In this document: one piece after another, positions 1 to 9,776 of the stretch
How the letters are laid out: every line of letters starts with the position of its first letter
Position numbering within the stretch: the first letter of the stretch is position 1
DNA from: Streptomyces sp. NBC_01591
GTDB taxonomy: Bacteria; Actinomycetota; Actinomycetes; Streptomycetales; Streptomycetaceae
NCBI RefSeq assembly: GCF_035918155.1
Contig: NZ_CP109327.1
Location: 4,154,001 to 4,218,000, forward strand
Direction: 5' to 3'
DNA: 64,000 nt
Made by a program: the position numbers and the translations under genes
The notes under the pieces: model-generated
The model's input: the letters and a program-made list of their open reading frames with translations, nothing else
What the model was told of the DNA's origin: nothing
The model's database searches: none

Positions 1-318
1 GTCCCGCTCGGTCAGGCCGATCGTCAGGGTCAGCTTCGCCGAGCCGCTGCCCCGGGCCTCGGTGCCCTCGCCCGTCACCAGGATCCCGCCCCGGGGCGAA
101 CCCTCCGGGCCGTCCTGCGGCGCATCGGTGAGCCGCAGCGTGCCGCGGTAAGTGATCGTGTGACCGTCGACCCGGATCTTGAGCCGGCCGGACAGCGGGC
201 CCACAGACGCGTCGGCGTCCTGCTGCAGCCCCGGCACGCATCGCGCGACGCGGGTGTGATCACCCAGCGTCCGCCGGAGGGACGGGACCGGAACCGGAAC
301 GAACACCTCATGCTCCAT
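1..318 (-). CDS. SRPBCC / CoxG-like protein, N-terminal part (cut by window edge)
   Basis: The reading frame starts at ATG 318 and runs off the left edge, giving 106 residues. It begins MEHEVFVPVPVPSLRRTLGD, followed by RVARCVPGLQQD, GPLSGRLKIRVDGHTITYRG and GSGSAKLTLTIGL. This order (a short N-terminal strand, the ARCVPG-type helix, then strands ending in G.G.A...T) is that of the carbon-monoxide-dehydrogenase subunit G (CoxG) branch of the START/SRPBCC fold, whose members bind hydrophobic ligands. Function in Streptomyces is unknown. It is transcribed leftward, the same direction as the spermidine synthase gene, and is separated from it by a 7-bp microsatellite. Family assignment is from sequence pattern only. 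Confidence 0.6.
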   Translation of the reverse strand, partial: MEHEVFVPVPVPSLRRTLGDHTRVARCVPGLQQDADASVGPLSGRLKIRVDGHTITYRGTLRLTDAPQDGPEGSPRGGILVTGEGTEARGSGSAKLTLTIGLTERD

Positions 319-394
319 GGAAACCGAGCCTACTCAGCCCCGGCCCGTCGCGTCAGCGGTTCCGCCTCGCGAAGCCACCGGCCACACGGATCAC

Positions 395-450
395 GGCACC
401 CGGCACCCGGCACCCGGCACCCGGCACCCGGCACCCGGCACCCGGCACCC
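395..450. repeat. Eight perfect tandem copies of a 7-bp unit
   Basis: GGCACCC is repeated eight times without error in the short gap between the SRPBCC gene and the spermidine synthase gene, ending just after the synthase stop codon. Such a unit can change copy number by slippage; here it lies outside coding sequence. Confidence 0.95.
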
Positions 451-453
451 GGC

Positions 454-2052
454 TCACCGTTCCTCCCAGTACCGCGGATGCACCAGTGTCGACGGCGGCA
501 GCCCCGGCAGCCGTACGCTCTCCATCTTCCGTCCCGCGTTCACCAGCTCGGGCTCCGTCATCGACCGCAGCGCCGGGGTCTTCAGGGCGAGGCCGAGCTC
601 CGGCCGCTCTCCCGGACCGGCGAGGACGAAGCCCCAGCCGTGCGCGGAGTGCGCCCGGTGCGTGGCCCGGTCGGGGCCGGCCGCGGAATCGGAGAGCCGG
701 CCGCTGATCCGGTACGGGCGGGTACGCAGGCCCGCCGCTCTCATCGACGCCTCGACCGTCCAGAACGTACGCGGCCGGGACACCGGCGGGCCCCCGTGCA
801 CCACCAGCCGGCCGCCGGGCGCGATCGCCTCGGCGACCAGGCCGTAGAACTCCGCCGAGTAGAGCTTCGTGCTGGTGGAGATCTCCGGGTCGGGCAGATC
901 CGAGATCACCACGTCATAGCCGCCGTGCGCCGTCCGCAGCCAGTTGAAGGCGTCCGCGGTGACGGCCGTGAGCCGGGGGTCGCGGTACGCGTGGCCGTTC
1001 AGCTCCGAGAGCGCCCGGTCGGTACGGGCCAACCGGGTGACGCCCTGGTCGAGCTCGACCACGGTGACGTCGCGTACATCCGTGTAGCGCAGCACCTCCC
1101 GGGCGGCGAGGCCGTCGCCGCCGCCCAGGATCAGGACGCTGGCGTGCGGCCCGTTCATCGCCGGGTGCACCAGCGCCTCGTGGTAGCGGTACTCGTCGCG
1201 CGCGCTGACCCGCAGCCGCCCGTCCAGATACAGATCCAGGGAGCTGCGGCCCGAGCCCGTCAGCACCACCTCCTGGACCTCGGTCTGCACCGCGACCCGC
1301 ACCCCGTCCCCGTACACCGCACGCCGCGCCGCCCGCTCGAAGTCGTCGACCAGCACGGTGGCGACGGCCAGCACGGCGATCACCGCCACGTTGAGCAGGA
1401 TCAGCAGCCGGCGGGAGCGCGAGGTGAGATCCCGCCGGAACACCCACAGCACCAGCGCCCCGCCCGCCGCGGCGTTGATCGCGCCGGTGAACAGCGCGCC
1501 GGTGAGCTGCCCGAGCATCGGCAGCAGCAGAAACGGGAACGCGAGCCCGCCGACCAGCGCGCCCACGTAGTCGGCGGCGAAGAGATCCGCGACGGCGCCG
1601 CCCGCGTCCTGCCGGTCGACGCGCTGGATCAGGGTCATCAGCAGCGGGATCTCCGCACCGATCAGGATGCCGATCGTGAGCGAGAACCCGACCAGGGCGT
1701 ACCGCGACTCCCCGATCCAGGCGAACGACGCGTACAGCACGAGCGCCGAGGTGCCGCCGACGAGCGCGAGAGCCGCCTCGATCAGCCCGAAACCCACTGC
1801 GGCATGGCTGCACAAACGTTTCGCGAGAAGTGAGCCGACGCCCATCGCGAAGACCATCACGGAGAGCACGACCGATGCCTGGGTGACGGAATCACCGATC
1901 AGATAGGAGGCGAGCGCCACCAGTTCGAGCTCGTACACCAGACCGCAGGCGGCACAGACGAAGACCGCGGCCAGCACGAGACATCGACCGGTCCTCGGCC
2001 CCACGGGAAGACACGTCGCGCCCCCTCGCAGCGACACCTGCTGATCGATCAT
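454..2052 (-). CDS. speE: Membrane-fused polyamine aminopropyltransferase (spermidine synthase-like)
   Basis: 532 residues starting at ATG 2052. Residues about 22-235 form roughly seven hydrophobic segments, and the rest is a spermidine synthase domain: [10 protein letters not shown] (about 285-294), the AdoMet-binding loop LILGGGDG (307-314), the acidic VVELD, then ADAFNWL and [11 protein letters not shown]. Family members move an aminopropyl group from decarboxylated AdoMet to putrescine; for these long membrane-anchored actinobacterial versions the natural substrate is not settled. The catalytic-loop Asp region reads SDLPDPE, close to the usual D-x-x-D-P. Neighbours DUF2617 and the small membrane protein are on the same strand but separated by gaps, so a loose co-directional group is likely rather than a tight operon. 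Confidence 0.88.
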   Translation of the reverse strand: MIDQQVSLRGGATCLPVGPRTGRCLVLAAVFVCAACGLVYELELVALASYLIGDSVTQASVVLSVMVFAMGVGSLLAKRLCSHAAVGFGLIEAALALVGGTSALVLYASFAWIGESRYALVGFSLTIGILIGAEIPLLMTLIQRVDRQDAGGAVADLFAADYVGALVGGLAFPFLLLPMLGQLTGALFTGAINAAAGGALVLWVFRRDLTSRSRRLLILLNVAVIAVLAVATVLVDDFERAARRAVYGDGVRVAVQTEVQEVVLTGSGRSSLDLYLDGRLRVSARDEYRYHEALVHPAMNGPHASVLILGGGDGLAAREVLRYTDVRDVTVVELDQGVTRLARTDRALSELNGHAYRDPRLTAVTADAFNWLRTAHGGYDVVISDLPDPEISTSTKLYSAEFYGLVAEAIAPGGRLVVHGGPPVSRPRTFWTVEASMRAAGLRTRPYRISGRLSDSAAGPDRATHRAHSAHGWGFVLAGPGERPELGLALKTPALRSMTEPELVNAGRKMESVRLPGLPPSTLVHPRYWEER

Positions 2053-2146
2053 GATGCGAACGCTACGTCACGATCACATGGCAGCCTGTCACCCACAAGG
2101 GTGTAAGTGGCGTGCTTACAACGGAGTTGGGACTTCTCAGGGACTC

Positions 2147-2668
2147 TCAGAGCGCCGCCACCGGCATCCGCACTCCCACTCGGGTGCGCGTCACCACCAA
2201 CTGCCCCTCCTGCGGGTACGCATGCCAGGTGCGCCACCGCACCTGCCCCTCGGCCCGCTGGGCGAACATGGCGGTGAAGGCGTGCGGGCTGCCGGGGAAC
2301 GTCCCGGCGAGACCGTGGGGATGGTCGGTCACCAGCGCGAGGAGCTCCTGCGCGCGCCCCGCGAACGAGCCTTCCGAGAGCGTCTCGACGCGCGCCGCGA
2401 ATTCGTACTCCCATTCCCCGAGCCGCTTGGAGACACCGAGCGGAAGCGGTGTGCTGCTGCCGGGGATGCAGGCGACGGTTTCGGAACAGGTGCCGCGGTC
2501 CTCTTCGAGAAGCACCTGGTGGGAGGCGCCGAGCAGGCGCATCTGCAGCCTGGCACCGGCGAGATCGAGATCGAGCACGGCCAGGGCGGGGAGCGGTTCG
2601 CGCCCCAGCGCCCAGGCCAGGTCGGCAGCGCGGGTATCGGAATAAGCCGTCTGGAGGGTCGTGAGCAT
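2147..2668 (-). CDS. DUF2617 family protein
   Basis: 173 residues from ATG 2668 (MLTTLQTAYSDTRAADLAWALG); the open frame extends further upstream but similarity to the family starts here. Features seen are LDLAGARLQMRLLGASHQV, an acidic middle and the closing WRTWHAYPQEGQLVVTRTRV. DUF2617 proteins are conserved next to spermidine synthase genes in Streptomyces; no activity is established. The gene lies 94 bases upstream of speE on the same strand. No signal peptide or membrane segment is seen, so the product is probably cytoplasmic. Confidence 0.75.
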   Translation of the reverse strand: MLTTLQTAYSDTRAADLAWALGREPLPALAVLDLDLAGARLQMRLLGASHQVLLEEDRGTCSETVACIPGSSTPLPLGVSKRLGEWEYEFAARVETLSEGSFAGRAQELLALVTDHPHGLAGTFPGSPHAFTAMFAQRAEGQVRWRTWHAYPQEGQLVVTRTRVGVRMPVAAL

Positions 2669-2910
2669 GGGTCGGCTCCGCAAGCAAGCATGGACGCATG
2701 GACAGGGGACGCCCCCGACGTGATGTACGTAGGAGGGGTAGCGCCCGATCAGGTCCAACTGGGGTCCGAGGGCTGAATGTTCTCTCAACCGAGGGAACCA
2801 CGAATAGGTCGCATCCACAGCGGTTTTACCCAACTTGCCGCGGTTTCCATCCCCTCGGGGGCCTCTCGGATCATCTGTTCACGGGCAACTCGCGAAAAGC
2901 CCCAACAAAA

Positions 2911-2944
2911 AGGTGCCCGGCGGGAGTTCACCCGCCGGACACCT
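2911..2944 (-). terminator. Hairpin terminator of the Gly/Cys-rich membrane protein gene
   Basis: Arms AGGTGCCCGGCGGG (2911-2924) and CCCGCCGGACACCT (2931-2944) pair with one mismatch around a 6-base loop. Read leftward the stem is followed by TTTTGTTGGGG, a good U-tract for the gene ending at 2964. Confidence 0.8.
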
Positions 2945-2963
2945 TCGGAATCAATAGTCCGGG

Positions 2964-3275
2964 TCAGCTTCCTCCGCCGCATCCGCCCCCGCCGCCGCCG
3001 CCGCCGCCGCACGACGAACCACCACCGCACGAGGAGTGACCACCGCCGCACGAATGGCCTCCGGAGTGCCCACTGCCGCTTCCGCAGGACGAACCACCGC
3101 CGCCGTCACCCCCCGCCCACCAACTGCCCCCCGCGGCGCTGCCGCCGGCGGCCCCCCGCCGCCCGCCACGCCTGCCCGCCTTCGCCCTGTTCCCGCCTCG
3201 CACCAGCATCGAGACGAACAGCACGATCAAACCGACCGCGATCAACACTCCGACGAAAACCTTCACCGACCTCAC
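2964..3275 (-). CDS. Small membrane protein with Gly/Ser/Cys/His-rich tail
   Basis: About 103 residues from GTG 3275 (alternative GTG 3266); GGAAGGG sits just upstream of 3275. The N-terminus VRSVKVFVGVLIAVGLIVLF makes one transmembrane helix, followed by a basic stretch (RGGNRAKAGRRGGRRG) and a low-complexity tail rich in Gly, Ser, Cys and His, ending in a run of nine Gly, then CGGGS. The tail has regularly spaced SCG and HSCGGG motifs that could bind metal or form disulfides. No family was recognised. It lies upstream of DUF2617, on the same strand, and has its own terminator. Low complexity makes the product uncertain, though the start site and terminator fit a real gene. Confidence 0.6.
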   Translation of the reverse strand: MRSVKVFVGVLIAVGLIVLFVSMLVRGGNRAKAGRRGGRRGAAGGSAAGGSWWAGGDGGGGSSCGSGSGHSGGHSCGGGHSSCGGGSSCGGGGGGGGGCGGGS

Positions 3276-3405
3276 GCCCTTCCGTCCCCCGAAGCGAGGT
3301 CCCCCGCTTCCACGCGCTTCCTGCGTGTGTGTAGGGGATGCCCCGACCCCCGAACGGCCAAAGCAGACTTGAGCAACTCCAGAGCTTCCGCGCAGGATGA
3401 CAGCC

Positions 3406-4575
3406 ATGACACAGGGACGACCGCTGCTCAACCGCCGCCTCGCCGGGTTCGGCACGACGATCTTCGCGGAGATGTCGGCGCTTGCCGTACGGACCGGCTC
3501 CATCAACCTCGGCCAGGGCTTCCCCGACACCGACGGCCCCGAAGAAATCCGGGAGGCCGCGGTCCGGGCGCTGCGCGACGGGCACGGCAACCAGTACCCG
3601 CCGGGCCCCGGCGTCCCCGAGCTGCGCACCGCGATCGCCGAGCACCAGCAGCGGCGCTACGGCATCGCCCACGACCCCGACACCGAGATCCTGGTCACCG
3701 CCGGCGCCACCGAGGCGATCGCCGCGTCCCTGCTGGCGCTGCTGGAGCCCGGCGACGAGGTCATCGCCCTGGAGCCGTACTACGACTCGTACGCCGCCTG
3801 CATCGCCATGGCGGGCGGCGTCCGCGTCCCGCTGACCCTCCGCGCCCCGGATTTCCGCCCCGACCTCGACGCCCTCCGGGACGCGATCACGCCCCGCACC
3901 CGGCTGCTGCTGCTGAACAGTCCGCACAACCCGACGGGCATGGTCCTCACCCGCGAGGAACTGACCACGATCGCCGAACTGGCGGTGGAGCACGACCTCC
4001 TCGTGATCACCGACGAGGTCTACGAACACCTGGTCTTCGAGGGCGAACACATCCCGCTGATCTCACTGCCCGGCATGCACGACCGCACGGTCTCGATCTC
4101 GTCGGCCGGCAAGACATTTTCGTACACCGGTTGGAAAGTCGGCTGGGTCATGGCGGACGCCCCGCTCATCGCCGCCGTCCGGACGGCCAAGCAGTACCTG
4201 ACCTTCGTCAGCGCGGGCCCTTTCCAGTACGCGATCGCCGAGGCTCTCCGGCTGCCGGACTCGTACTTCGACGGCTTCCGCGCCGACCTGCGCCGCAAGC
4301 GCGACCTGCTCGGCGACGGCCTGCGCGCGGCCGGGTTCGAGGTCCACCGGCCCCAGGGCACGTACTTCATCACCACCGACATCACCCCGTTCGGCGAGAA
4401 GGACGCCTACGCCTTCTGCCGCACGCTCCCCGAACGCTGCGGCGTCGTCGCCATCCCCAACTCCGTCTTCTACGACGACCTCGACGCCGGCCGCAGCCAG
4501 GTCCGCTTCACCTTCTGCAAGCGCGACGACGTCCTTGACGAGGCGGTCGGCCGCCTGCGACGCCTGGCGCCCTGA
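3406..4575 (+). CDS. dapC: Class I/II pyridoxal-phosphate aminotransferase, DapC-like
   Basis: 389 residues from ATG 3406, chosen because GCAGGA sits nine bases upstream; an in-frame ATG at 3397 is too close to it. The protein has the fold-type I pattern: NLGQGFPDTDGP, VTAGATEAIAA, NSPHNPTG, ITDEVYEHLVF and the PLP lysine in SSAGKTFSYTGWK. It closely resembles the actinobacterial N-succinyldiaminopimelate aminotransferase group (M. tuberculosis Rv0858c type), which acts in lysine and cell-wall diaminopimelate synthesis; relatives can also use kynurenine or methionine. It stands alone, convergent with ybjN, with a shared terminator. The aminotransferase call is firm; substrate is inferred. Confidence 0.85.
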   Translation: MTQGRPLLNRRLAGFGTTIFAEMSALAVRTGSINLGQGFPDTDGPEEIREAAVRALRDGHGNQYPPGPGVPELRTAIAEHQQRRYGIAHDPDTEILVTAGATEAIAASLLALLEPGDEVIALEPYYDSYAACIAMAGGVRVPLTLRAPDFRPDLDALRDAITPRTRLLLLNSPHNPTGMVLTREELTTIAELAVEHDLLVITDEVYEHLVFEGEHIPLISLPGMHDRTVSISSAGKTFSYTGWKVGWVMADAPLIAAVRTAKQYLTFVSAGPFQYAIAEALRLPDSYFDGFRADLRRKRDLLGDGLRAAGFEVHRPQGTYFITTDITPFGEKDAYAFCRTLPERCGVVAIPNSVFYDDLDAGRSQVRFTFCKRDDVLDEAVGRLRRLAP

Positions 4576-4583
4576 AACCGACG

Positions 4584-4624
4584 CGCCCCGGGGCAGCGGT
4601 CGCGAGGACCGCCGCCCCGGGGCG
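4584..4624. terminator. Bidirectional terminator between dapC and the YbjN gene
   Basis: A long GC stem with arms at 4584-4601 and 4607-4624 (CGCCCCGGGGC plus GCGGTC, one mismatch) lies between two convergent stop codons. Confidence 0.75.
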
Positions 4625-4646
4625 GGCTGTCACTGTTGTACGGGAC

Positions 4647-5207
4647 TCAGGCGCCCGGAGGGACCGGGTCCCCGTCGTCCGTCTTCTCCTCGGCCGGGGC
4701 CAGGCCCAGGCGCTCCTGGAGCCACTTGTCGAACTCGATCGAGGCGCGCACCCAGCTGACCGTCGACGAGACGAAGTGCTCCAGGCTGACGCCCGTACCG
4801 ATGAGCATCTGCGCCTCACCGATCAGACGGACCGAGACCTCGGTGTCCTCGGAGCCTTCCTCCGGCTCGTGGGTGTGCGTGTAGACCTTGGGCCACAGGG
4901 TGCGGCGGTTCCAGTCGTCGATCGCGTCGAGCAGGACCGGGCGCTGGTCCGCGGCGTGCGCGCGGTCGTAGAACGTACGGACCGAGAAGACCTGCTGCTC
5001 GTCCTCGCCCCGGAACATGAAGTACGTGCGGAATTCCTCCCACGGCGCCGCGAGGTCGCCCTCGTCGTCGACGACGTACTTCAGCTCCATCTGCTCGAGG
5101 AGCTGCTTGACGAGGTCCTGGTCAGGGACAACGGGGCCCTCGGGTCCTGCCGCCTGCGGTTCGGGCTGGCCCCCGAAATTCGGAATCGAGGACGGATCGA
5201 TAGACAT
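4647..5207 (-). CDS. YbjN domain-containing protein
   Basis: 186 residues from ATG 5207 (MSIDPSSIPNF). An acidic, Pro-rich leader of about 28 residues precedes the YbjN core: LLEQMELKYVVDDEGD, FMFRGEDEQQVFSVRTFYDR, LLDAIDDWNRRTLWPKVY and VSLEHFVSSTVSWVRASIEF. YbjN proteins have a class I chaperone-like fold and are linked to sensory or stress responses; no reaction is known. Cytoplasmic, no membrane segment. The MFS gene lies 45 bases upstream on the same strand, so the two may be cotranscribed. Confidence 0.85.
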   Translation of the reverse strand: MSIDPSSIPNFGGQPEPQAAGPEGPVVPDQDLVKQLLEQMELKYVVDDEGDLAAPWEEFRTYFMFRGEDEQQVFSVRTFYDRAHAADQRPVLLDAIDDWNRRTLWPKVYTHTHEPEEGSEDTEVSVRLIGEAQMLIGTGVSLEHFVSSTVSWVRASIEFDKWLQERLGLAPAEEKTDDGDPVPPGA

Positions 5208-5252
5208 CGCTGGGTACTCCTGTGGATCGCTCGTGGTTTCCTGCCGACGACC

Positions 5253-6545
5253 CTAGCCGCGTTTCGCCGCCAGGGGGTCTACGCCCTCCGGGGAATCATC
5301 TGCGCCTCGGGTTCCCCGCGCCCGTGACCAAGCGGCGGCGGCAAGAATCGCGCACAGCACCCCGAGGAGTCCGGACGCTCCGATGGTGTTCGCCGACGAG
5401 CCGGACAGCTCCGTCGCCACACCCCCCAGGGCGACGCCGATCCCCTGCATGGCGGTCACCCCCGACCTGGCGAGCCCCAGCGCCTGGCCGCGCCGGTCGA
5501 CCGGTGTCAGGAGCACGAAGGTGGCCCCGGCGGTGATCTGGTACGCGGAGCACACCCCGGCCACCAGCAGCAGGAACATGGCCGCGCCCACGCCGGGGTC
5601 GAGCCAGTAGGCGACCAGCGGCAGATTCGCACCGATCGCCAACGGCCCGAGCAGGCGGCGCCGCGACTCGTCGCCGACCTTGGCCCGACCCAGCAGGGCC
5701 GCTCCCAGCACCATGCCCGCCGGATGCGAGGCGAGCAGGAGTCCCACCGAGTAGGCGCCACCGCCGGCCTCGTCCGCGAACGGGGCGGCCAGCCCTTCCG
5801 GCAGGACGACGAACCCCGCGAGCCACCCCAGCGCGAGGAGCGACCGGAGCCTGCGGTCCGACCAGATCAGCGCGGCCGCACCCCCGACCTGCGCGCCGAG
5901 CCGCGTCTTGCGGGCGTCGGCACTCGCCGCGGGACGGGCCTTCACGCCGAACCTGACCAGCATCGCCGAGAGAAGGAAGGTCAACGCGTTCACGCCCAGC
6001 GAAAGGTTGCTGCCCAGCCACGCGGCCAGCAGACCTCCGCCGGCGAAGCCGACCAGCTGTCCGACCTGGTGGGTGATCTGCATGATCCGCTGGCCGCGTT
6101 CGTAGCGCTGCGCGCCGAGCACGGTGGGCAGCAGCGCGCCCTGGGCGGCGCCGAAGGGCGCCTCGGCCAGCTGCGCCAGCACCAGCAGCCCGGCGAGCAG
6201 CGGCAAGGGCATCCCGGGCAGGGCCATCAGCCCGACCAGCACCATCCGCACCAGGTCGCAGCTGACCATGACCGTACGCCGGGGGAAACGGTCCGCCAGG
6301 CCGGACAGGAGCACCCCGGACAGCAGCGCGGGCAGGGTGGTCAGCGCATACGTCGCCGCGGTCCATCCTGGCGAGTCGGTGCGTTCGAACACGAGCAACG
6401 ACAGGGCCACGCGGGCCAGCTGGTCACCCAGGATCGACTGGGCGTAAGCAGCCCAGAGGGTACGGAATTCGCCAAGGTGAAAGAGATTGTCAGATCTGGG
6501 CTTTTTGGGCCCCGGATTTATCTCATCGCCCGTCCGCTCGTTCAT
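5253..6545 (-). CDS. MFS transporter
   Basis: 430 residues from ATG 6545 with about twelve hydrophobic segments starting at residue 28 and a soluble N-terminus. The loop after the second segment reads GLADRFPRRTVMV, the family motif G-x-x-x-D-R-x-x-R, and a central basic loop (KARPAASADARKT) divides two halves. This is a drug:H+ antiporter-like member (MFS_3 / DHA group). The substrate cannot be read from sequence. It is just upstream of the YbjN gene on the same strand and is not adjacent to a regulator, so a housekeeping export role is as likely as drug resistance. Confidence 0.85.
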   Translation of the reverse strand: MNERTGDEINPGPKKPRSDNLFHLGEFRTLWAAYAQSILGDQLARVALSLLVFERTDSPGWTAATYALTTLPALLSGVLLSGLADRFPRRTVMVSCDLVRMVLVGLMALPGMPLPLLAGLLVLAQLAEAPFGAAQGALLPTVLGAQRYERGQRIMQITHQVGQLVGFAGGGLLAAWLGSNLSLGVNALTFLLSAMLVRFGVKARPAASADARKTRLGAQVGGAAALIWSDRRLRSLLALGWLAGFVVLPEGLAAPFADEAGGGAYSVGLLLASHPAGMVLGAALLGRAKVGDESRRRLLGPLAIGANLPLVAYWLDPGVGAAMFLLLVAGVCSAYQITAGATFVLLTPVDRRGQALGLARSGVTAMQGIGVALGGVATELSGSSANTIGASGLLGVLCAILAAAAWSRARGTRGADDSPEGVDPLAAKRG

Positions 6546-6861
6546 GCGGGCACGCTACCTACTGCTGAATTCGGCCCCTAACCCTACTTGCGAGCAGGCG
6601 ACGACGGACGCCCCGAGGTGTCCTGATTATTCGCGCACCGCCGGGCGGACCCTGCCCGCAACCGCGTAGAAGTCCCTTGTCAGAGGCGGGTGATGCAGCC
6701 CGGGGCGGAGCCGGGGCAGGAGATGCCACCCATCGGTGCGGAGCGAGGCGTTTGGCGCGATATCGATGTTGAACAATGGATCACCGACGGCGGTGACTTT
6801 TTCCCTCTTCTCACGAAATCACCGCAATCCAACGCCCCTTGTGCGGCGGCGCGGACGGCAT
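6546..6861. other. Intergenic stretch with no supported gene
   Basis: Short open frames exist on both strands but none has a ribosome site together with a recognisable protein pattern. The part around 6755-6830 is less GC-rich than its surroundings. Nothing further is seen before the clpB terminator. Confidence 0.5.
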
Positions 6862-6898
6862 GTCCCCGGCCGGGACACATGGTCCTCCGGCCGGGGAC
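6862..6898 (-). terminator. clpB terminator
   Basis: Perfect 12-bp arms GTCCCCGGCCGG (6862-6873) and CCGGCCGGGGAC (6887-6898) lie 27 bases beyond the clpB stop codon. Confidence 0.8.
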
Positions 6899-6924
6899 GC
6901 GGCATCGAACAGGCCATGTGCCGT

Positions 6925-9525
6925 CTACGAGGTCCTGTCCGAGGTCGCCGGGCCGACGAGCAGGTCGTCCCCGACCCGGTCCACCCGGACGGTGTCCCCG
7001 TCCGTCACCTCGCCCGAGAGGATCTCCTTCGCCAGCCGGTCGCCGATCGCCGTCTGGATGAGGCGGCGCAACGGCCGTGCCCCGTAGGCCGGGTCGTTGC
7101 CCTCCTCGGCCAGCCAGGCCAGGGCCTCGGGCGTGACGTCGAGGGTGAGCCGGCGGTCGGCCAGGCGCTTGGCGAGCCGGTCGATCTGGAGCCGCGCGAT
7201 GTGCGACAGCTCCTCGCCGGACAGCGCGGAGAAGACCACCAGGTCGTCGAGCCGGTTGAGGAATTCCGGCTTGAACGAGGCCCGGACGACCTCCAGGACC
7301 CGCTCCTTCTTCTCCTCGGGCTTGGCCAGGGGGTCGACAAGGAACTGACTGCCGAGGTTGGAGGTCAGGATCAGGATGGTGTTACGGAAGTCCACCGTCC
7401 GCCCCTGTCCGTCGGTGAGCCGGCCGTCGTCGAGGACCTGGAGCAGGATGTCGAAGACCTCGGGGTGGGCCTTCTCGACCTCGTCCAGCAGCACGACGCT
7501 GTACGGGCGGCGGCGGACCGCCTCGGTGAGCTGGCCGCCCTCCTCGTAGCCGACGTATCCGGGCGGGGCGCCGACGAGCCGCGCCACGTTGTGCTTCTCG
7601 CTGTACTCGCTCATGTCGATGCGGACCATGGCCCGCTCGTCGTCGAACAGGAAGTCGGCGAGTGCCTTCGCGAGCTCCGTCTTGCCGACACCGGTCGGGC
7701 CGAGGAAGAGGAACGAGCCGGTGGGCCGGTCGGGGTCGGCGATTCCGGCGCGGGTACGGCGTACCGCGTCCGACACCGCCCGCACGGCCTCGCCCTGCCC
7801 GATGAGGCGCTTGCCGAGCTCGTCCTCCATGCGCAGCAGCTTCTGGGTCTCGCCCTCCAGCAGGCGTCCGGCGGGGATACCGGTCCAGGAGCCGACGACG
7901 TCGGCGATGTCGTCCGGGCCGACCTCCTCCTTGACCATGGTGTCCTTCGCGGCCTCCTGCTCGGCCTCGGACGCCTCGGCCAACTCCCGTTCCAGGCCCG
8001 GGATCACCCCGTACAGAAGCTTGGACGCGGTGTCGAAGTCGCCGTCGCGCTGGGCGCGTTCGGCCTGGCCGTGCAGTTCGTCGAGGCGCTCCTTCAGCTC
8101 ACCGACGCGGTTGAGGCCCTGCTTCTCCTTCTCCCAGCGGGCGTTGAGGCCGCGCAGCTCCTCCTCCTTGTCGGCGAGGTCGCGGCGGAGCTTCTCCAGG
8201 CGCTGCCGGGAGCCGGGGTCGGTCTCGTTCTTGAGGGCCAGCTCCTCCATGTGGAGGCGGTCGACGGCGCGCTGGAGCTCGTCGATCTCGACCGGCGAGG
8301 AGTCGATCTCCATGCGCAGCCGGGACGCCGCCTCGTCGACCAGGTCGATCGCCTTGTCGGGGAGGAAGCGGGAGGTGATGTAGCGGTCGGACAGGGTCGC
8401 TGCGGCCACCAGCGCGGAGTCCGCGATGGAGACCTTGTGGTGGGCCTCGTAGCGGCCCTTGAGCCCGCGCAGGATCGCGATGGTGTCCTCGACACTCGGC
8501 TCGGCCACCAGCACCTGCTGGAAGCGGCGCTCCAGGGCGGGGTCCTTCTCGATCCGCTCCCGGTACTCGTCGAGCGTGGTCGCGCCGACCATGCGGAGCT
8601 CGCCGCGGGCCAGCATCGGCTTGAGCATGTTGCCGGCGTCCATGGCGGAGTCGCCGCCGGCGCCCGCGCCGACGACGGTGTGCAGCTCGTCGATGAAGGT
8701 GACGATCTGCCCGTCGCTCTCCTTGATCTCGGAGAGGACGGTCTTCAGCCGCTCCTCGAACTCGCCGCGGTACTTGGCACCCGCGACCATCGCGCCGAGG
8801 TCGAGCGAGACGAGCCGCTTGTTCTTCAGGGACTCGGGGACGTCGCCCTTGACGATGCGCTGGGCGAGCCCCTCGACGACGGCCGTCTTGCCGACGCCGG
8901 GCTCGCCGATGAGCACGGGGTTGTTCTTGGTGCGGCGGGACAGCACCTGGACGACGCGACGGATCTCCTGGTCGCGCCCGATGACCGGGTCGAGCTTGCC
9001 CTCGCGTGCGGCCGCGGTGAAGTCCGTACCGAACTTCTCCAGCGCCTTGTACTGGCCCTCCGGGTCGGGTGTGGTCACCCGGCGCCCTCCCCTGCTCTTC
9101 TCGAATGCGTCCAGCAGCCTCTTCGCACTGGCCCCCTGCCCACTGAGGATCTCACCGGCGCGGCCGCCCTCGGCCGCGATGCCGATCAGCAGGTGCTCGG
9201 TGGAGATGTAGTCGTCGCCGAGCTCCTTCGCGCGCTGCGCGGCATCGGCGATGACGGCGAGCAGCTCGCGGTTGGGCTGCGGCGGGGCGACGGTGGACCC
9301 GGTGACGCTGGGCTGGGCGCCCAGGAGCCGCTCGGTCTCGGTGCGTACGGCGATCTGGTCGGCCTCGACGGCGGCGAGCAGATCGATGATGTTCTCGTTG
9401 TCCTCGCCCGCGAGCAGCGCGAGCAGCAGATGCCCGGGGGTCAGATCGGGGTGCCCGTCCTTCACGGCCCTGCTGGTGGCCGCGTTGATGGCGTCCCGGC
9501 TCTTGTTGGTCAGCTCGGCGTCCAC
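6925..9525 (-). CDS. clpB: ATP-dependent disaggregase ClpB
   Basis: 866 residues from GTG 9525, with GGAGGAGAAAG upstream. Domains in order: Clp N domain (about 1-150); first AAA+ module with Walker [11 protein letters not shown] and [13 protein letters not shown]; a long coiled-coil middle domain (about 400-530) that separates ClpB from ClpA/ClpC; second AAA+ module with [22 protein letters not shown] and the C-terminal D2-small domain. ClpB works with DnaK, DnaJ and GrpE to dissolve protein aggregates in the cytoplasm; it has no ClpP-docking loop. Length is normal. A HAIR operator about 65 bases upstream places it in the HspR regulon together with the dnaK operon at 12-16 kb. Confidence 0.97.
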   Translation of the reverse strand: MDAELTNKSRDAINAATSRAVKDGHPDLTPGHLLLALLAGEDNENIIDLLAAVEADQIAVRTETERLLGAQPSVTGSTVAPPQPNRELLAVIADAAQRAKELGDDYISTEHLLIGIAAEGGRAGEILSGQGASAKRLLDAFEKSRGGRRVTTPDPEGQYKALEKFGTDFTAAAREGKLDPVIGRDQEIRRVVQVLSRRTKNNPVLIGEPGVGKTAVVEGLAQRIVKGDVPESLKNKRLVSLDLGAMVAGAKYRGEFEERLKTVLSEIKESDGQIVTFIDELHTVVGAGAGGDSAMDAGNMLKPMLARGELRMVGATTLDEYRERIEKDPALERRFQQVLVAEPSVEDTIAILRGLKGRYEAHHKVSIADSALVAAATLSDRYITSRFLPDKAIDLVDEAASRLRMEIDSSPVEIDELQRAVDRLHMEELALKNETDPGSRQRLEKLRRDLADKEEELRGLNARWEKEKQGLNRVGELKERLDELHGQAERAQRDGDFDTASKLLYGVIPGLERELAEASEAEQEAAKDTMVKEEVGPDDIADVVGSWTGIPAGRLLEGETQKLLRMEDELGKRLIGQGEAVRAVSDAVRRTRAGIADPDRPTGSFLFLGPTGVGKTELAKALADFLFDDERAMVRIDMSEYSEKHNVARLVGAPPGYVGYEEGGQLTEAVRRRPYSVVLLDEVEKAHPEVFDILLQVLDDGRLTDGQGRTVDFRNTILILTSNLGSQFLVDPLAKPEEKKERVLEVVRASFKPEFLNRLDDLVVFSALSGEELSHIARLQIDRLAKRLADRRLTLDVTPEALAWLAEEGNDPAYGARPLRRLIQTAIGDRLAKEILSGEVTDGDTVRVDRVGDDLLVGPATSDRTS

Positions 9526-9589
9526 GTGCGCTTTCTCCTCCTTGCGGTGACTGGCCCGTCCATAACACTGACTAGGTCAACGTGTACAA

Positions 9590-9612
9590 AGTTGAGTCTA
9601 TTCCACTCAACT
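9590..9612. promoter_or_regulatory. HAIR element (HspR operator) of clpB
   Basis: AGTTGAGT (9590-9597), seven bases, ACTCAACT (9605-9612). This fits the HspR consensus CTTGAGT-N7-ACTCAAG except for one symmetrical base pair. It lies just upstream of the clpB ribosome site, where HspR with DnaK would block transcription until heat stress. Confidence 0.9.
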
Positions 9613-9776
9613 ATGTGCCCGGACCGGTCCGGGGCCAATCCCTGGGCTGGACTGCCGATCCATGGGCTCGGCCGCAGGCTCTCTGCTCCGAGTGAACCGG
9701 CCGCACCGGTCCTCCGCCACCGCAGTGCGGGTCACGTCCGATTCGGTACCGCGCCCGCACTGCCTACGCTGTCCCC

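Noticed and set aside
395..450. Short regular repeat as a possible CRISPR array
   Set aside because: The unit is 7 bp, without spacers; a microsatellite.
6680..6880. Small open frames on both strands beyond the clpB terminator
   Set aside because: No ribosome site, no family pattern, and one overlaps the terminator stem.
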